From positions 1-35,941 of the forward strand of contig CAMJRX010000025.1 of the NCBI GenBank assembly GCA_946408355.1: DNA of 35,941 nucleotides, written 5' to 3'. Below the pieces are notes generated by a model that was not told the DNA's origin, ran no database searches, and saw only the letters and a list, made by a program, of their open reading frames with translations. The translations under genes and the position numbers were made by a program. Each line of letters starts with the position of its first letter. Within the stretch, counting starts at the first letter, position 1. This document shows positions 34,317-35,941 of this stretch, one piece after another. This stretch comes from an uncultured Selenomonadales bacterium. GTDB taxonomy: Bacteria > Bacillota > Negativicutes > Selenomonadales > Selenomonadaceae.

Positions 34317-35239
34317 TCAATCACCCCGTAAAGCTCGCTCAAAATTTTTATCCGTCGTGCCCAATTCAAATGGCATTTAACCTCGTTCATGCGTGAACCG
34401 TCGGAACTTTTCATGACGCCATGTGTAGTCGACTTCCAATTTAGTAAAATATTTGCGTCGTCGAAATCTGCGTGGTTTACTTTCATAGAGTTAAAAATAA
34501 TCGGTAACTGCGCGGGGTGAATCGCACTTTTGCCGATAAAACCATTTACCTTGTCCAATTCCAATTCACGTTGCAAACCTTCTGCCCACGAGCCGCCAAA
34601 AAAATTCCAAACAGAGCCAGCGACAACATAATCTTTAGCGAAGACGTTCAAAATATCAATTAAAATGTCGCGAACAACGCCTATATCATAAATAGTTTGA
34701 TTAACATTACGTCTAAGCCAGTACAGGTTGCAGAAATCGTTGACGCCGACACGAATATTGAGCACTATGTTTTTAATTTCGTCGAGACTTTGTTTAAGCG
34801 ATAAAAGTTCGTTTCGGCGAGTTAAAAGGCTTGCGACGCGGTTAGTTTCGAGCGTTGGCATAACTGGAAGATTTATTTCCTTTGCGAGCTTAATGTACGC
34901 GCCTGCGTTGCTCATGTCAAATTTCGGCAAAATGTAGCCCGTTAAAATTTTCGAGCGCAAGCCGATTGTCTCATGAAAAATTTCGAGGTGACGCGGCGAA
35001 CGAATTCTAACGAAGATTAACGGCAGATTTGGTATATTTTCGAGTTCGTGTAGAATAAATTGCAAAGATTTTTCTGCATCGTCAAGTGAGGCGTCTTGAA
35101 TTGAATCTTCTAAACAAAAAGCCGCTGATGTCAAGTGCGGCAACTTATTTCCTGTAATTTTGGGTATGATATTTGATTGGAAAGCCGGCATGTAAAGTAA
35201 GGCACCAACTTTGTACTGCAAAATTTCTTTGTCAAACAT
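34313..35239 (-). CDS. HpcH/HpaI-type TIM-barrel C-C bond lyase of the Ter-associated module
   Basis: This protein of about 308 residues resembles the CitE-like aldolase/lyase family. LLYMPAFQSNIIPKI opens the barrel, AFCLEDSIQDASLDDAEKSL carries the metal-binding acidic residues (E and D), FVRIRSPRHLEIF follows, and GYILPKFDMSNAGAYIKL, MPTLET and IRVGVNDFCNLYWLRR continue the barrel strands. NGFIGKSAIHPAQLPIIFNS is the typical closing element. Such lyases pair with the phosphoribosyltransferase/TRSP protein, to which it is coupled by an ATGA overlap. I chose ATG 35239 because CCGGAGG precedes it; the longer frame upstream runs through the promoter. Confidence 0.78.
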   Translation of the reverse strand: MFDKEILQYKVGALLYMPAFQSNIIPKITGNKLPHLTSAAFCLEDSIQDASLDDAEKSLQFILHELENIPNLPLIFVRIRSPRHLEIFHETIGLRSKILTGYILPKFDMSNAGAYIKLAKEINLPVMPTLETNRVASLLTRRNELLSLKQSLDEIKNIVLNIRVGVNDFCNLYWLRRNVNQTIYDIGVVRDILIDILNVFAKDYVVAGSVWNFFGGSWAEGLQRELELDKVNGFIGKSAIHPAQLPIIFNSMKVNHADFDDANILLNWKSTTHGVMKSSDGSRMNEVKCHLNWARRIKILSELYGVIE

Positions 35240-35267
35240 TTGATACCTCCGGAAAAATTTTTTTATA

Positions 35268-35296
35268 ATTCTACACTTAACGATAAATCCTGTCAA
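35268..35296 (-). promoter_or_regulatory. Strong promoter of the lyase/phosphoribosyltransferase pair
   Basis: On the minus strand a perfect TTGACA (35296-35291) and TAGAAT (35273-35268) are 17 bases apart, giving a short leader of about 22 bases before ATG 35239. Confidence 0.7.
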
Positions 35297-35376
35297 TGAA
35301 TCATAATTCTATTAACCATAAGTTGATGAAACGTGCTGTCTACTATTTTATGAAAAAAGCACCTCCCGATATTGGA

Positions 35377-35393
35377 CAATGGCATTAACTTAA
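35377..35393 (+). repeat. 17-base direct repeat, left copy
   Basis: CAATGGCATTAACTTAA occurs here and again at 35888-35904 in the same orientation. The two copies lie outside the inverted ends of the IS256-like remnant, 63 and 8 bases away, so they are not a simple target duplication. Confidence 0.75.
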
Positions 35394-35427
35394 GCAACAC
35401 GATAATTAAAGCAACACGATAATTAAA
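35394..35427 (+). repeat. Tandem repeat, two 17-base units
   Basis: The unit GCAACACGATAATTAAA occurs twice head to tail with no difference, directly after the left direct repeat. A third partial unit (GCA) follows. No function is evident. Confidence 0.8.
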
Positions 35428-35456
35428 GCACACAGGATAAATATAACGGCAATTTC

Positions 35457-35879
35457 GGTAGTGTAAAATGGATTGTGTAAGAAGGAGAGCACAATCCATT
35501 TTTTGATATAGGAGCAAGAAGAGATGAAAAGAAAAAATCGAGACACACTCGGCAGAAGAATTCATTATTGCCGAGTACAAGCCTAAAAGTGTCGCCCAAA
35601 TGCAAGCGGCTCTAAAAGAAGTCTTTGGACCGATGTTTGAGGCTATGCTTAACGGCGTTTTGGCAAGGTGACAAAACGCGGCGCTTTTCCTAATGACTAT
35701 TCCGTTTTCAAATTGCTTTATCTTAGAGTAGTAGAGTTGCAAAAAAATTGGGCAGATCGTCCGATTGCCAACTGGTCGCTCGGAAAGCAATCAGTTGCTC
35801 TTGAACGACCGCCTCGCTTCACTCTTCGACAAATTCGATCGCTAATTTTTCCTACTTACACAATCTGCTTGACACTACC
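35457..35879 (+). mobile_element. Internally deleted IS256-family element
   Basis: The ends are inverted repeats starting GGTAGTGT, identical at about 25 of 30 positions (35457-35486 and 35879-35850), and including GATTGTGTAAG, as in IS256-family elements. Inside are two remnants of one transposase. The N-terminal piece (about 35545-35670) reads AEEFIIAEYKPKSVAQMQAA and LKEVFGPMFEAMLNGVL. The C-terminal piece (about 35666-35790) reads KRGAFPNDYSVFKLLYL and VVELQKNWADRPIANW. The catalytic middle is missing, leaving 423 bases of a usual 1.3 kb, so the element cannot move itself. Flanks CAATTTC and CAATATC may be an eroded target duplication. Confidence 0.8.
35465..35502 (+). other. Perfect hairpin inside the left end of the IS256-like element
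   Basis: AAAATGGATTGTG and its exact reverse complement CACAATCCATTTT form a 13-pair stem around a 12-base loop, followed by more T. The left arm is part of the terminal inverted repeat. It could block transcription entering the element from outside, a known trait of some insertion sequences, or sequester the GGAG in its loop. Confidence 0.65.
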
Positions 35880-35887
35880 CAATATCC

Positions 35888-35904
35888 CAATGGCATTAAC
35901 TTAA
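35888..35904 (+). repeat. 17-base direct repeat, right copy
   Basis: This is the second copy of CAATGGCATTAACTTAA, eight bases beyond the right end of the IS256-like remnant. The remaining bases to the window end show no gene. Confidence 0.75.
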
Positions 35905-35941
35905 CAAAAAGTAGAAGAAATTTTATGATAGTCAGAAAAGG

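Noticed and set aside
35293-35790. 165-codon minus-strand reading frame across the IS256-like remnant
   Set aside because: It is antisense to the two transposase pieces and crosses the tandem and inverted repeats; no family pattern is visible.

Overview
The window looks like a chromosomal segment of a diderm Firmicute, most likely a Negativicutes/Selenomonadales-type bacterium. It carries a Kdo and lipopolysaccharide-transport operon (kdsB-kdsA-kdsD-kdsC-lpxL-lptC-lptA-lptB-lptF), so the cell has an outer membrane. Gene starts have strong AGGAGG-type ribosome binding sites, TTG starts are used for rpsT and glyQ, and a CsoR-type regulator is present. The lineage call is an inference from gene content, not from a database match.

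Layout. 291-7457 (minus): a type III-D-like CRISPR-Cas effector operon read cas10, csx10-like RAMP, double-RAMP csm3-like, csx19, long TIGR03986-like RAMP, cas6, with a good promoter at 7479-7507. No array, cas1/cas2 or CARF effector is visible. 7612-8656 (minus): an EcoRI-type adenine methyltransferase with three lesions. 8669-10601 (minus): TrkH potassium transporter and a small membrane protein. 10718-12368 (plus): cbiL and a corrinoid/iron-type binding lipoprotein. 12381-24067 (plus): the Kdo/LPS operon, holding a disrupted two-domain glycosyltransferase between kdsB and kdsA, a RelB/RelE toxin-antitoxin pair between lptB and lptF, then rnhB and ychF. 24122-25034: small basic protein, CsoR-family regulator, rpsT. 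25155-31248 (minus): glyQ-glyS followed by a kinase / nucleotidyltransferase / WavE surface-glycan cassette. 31388-33169 (plus): a membrane-anchored MutS-like ATPase. 33219-35239 (minus): a phosphoribosyltransferase and C-C lyase pair of the kind linked to Ter stress systems. 35377-35904: direct repeats around an internally deleted IS256-family element.

The most striking pattern is that seven accessory genes (cas10, csx10-like, csm3-like, the methyltransferase, the glycosyltransferase, the nucleotidyltransferase, WavE) are full length but interrupted by single-base indels, mostly in homopolymers, and by in-frame UAA or UAG codons (eight found, no UGA). About 20 kb of housekeeping genes in the same window shows none. 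Recent inactivation is the simplest reading. Slippage or stop-codon read-through is a testable alternative, notably at an A9 run in cas10 where a -1 shift restores a plausible C-terminus.
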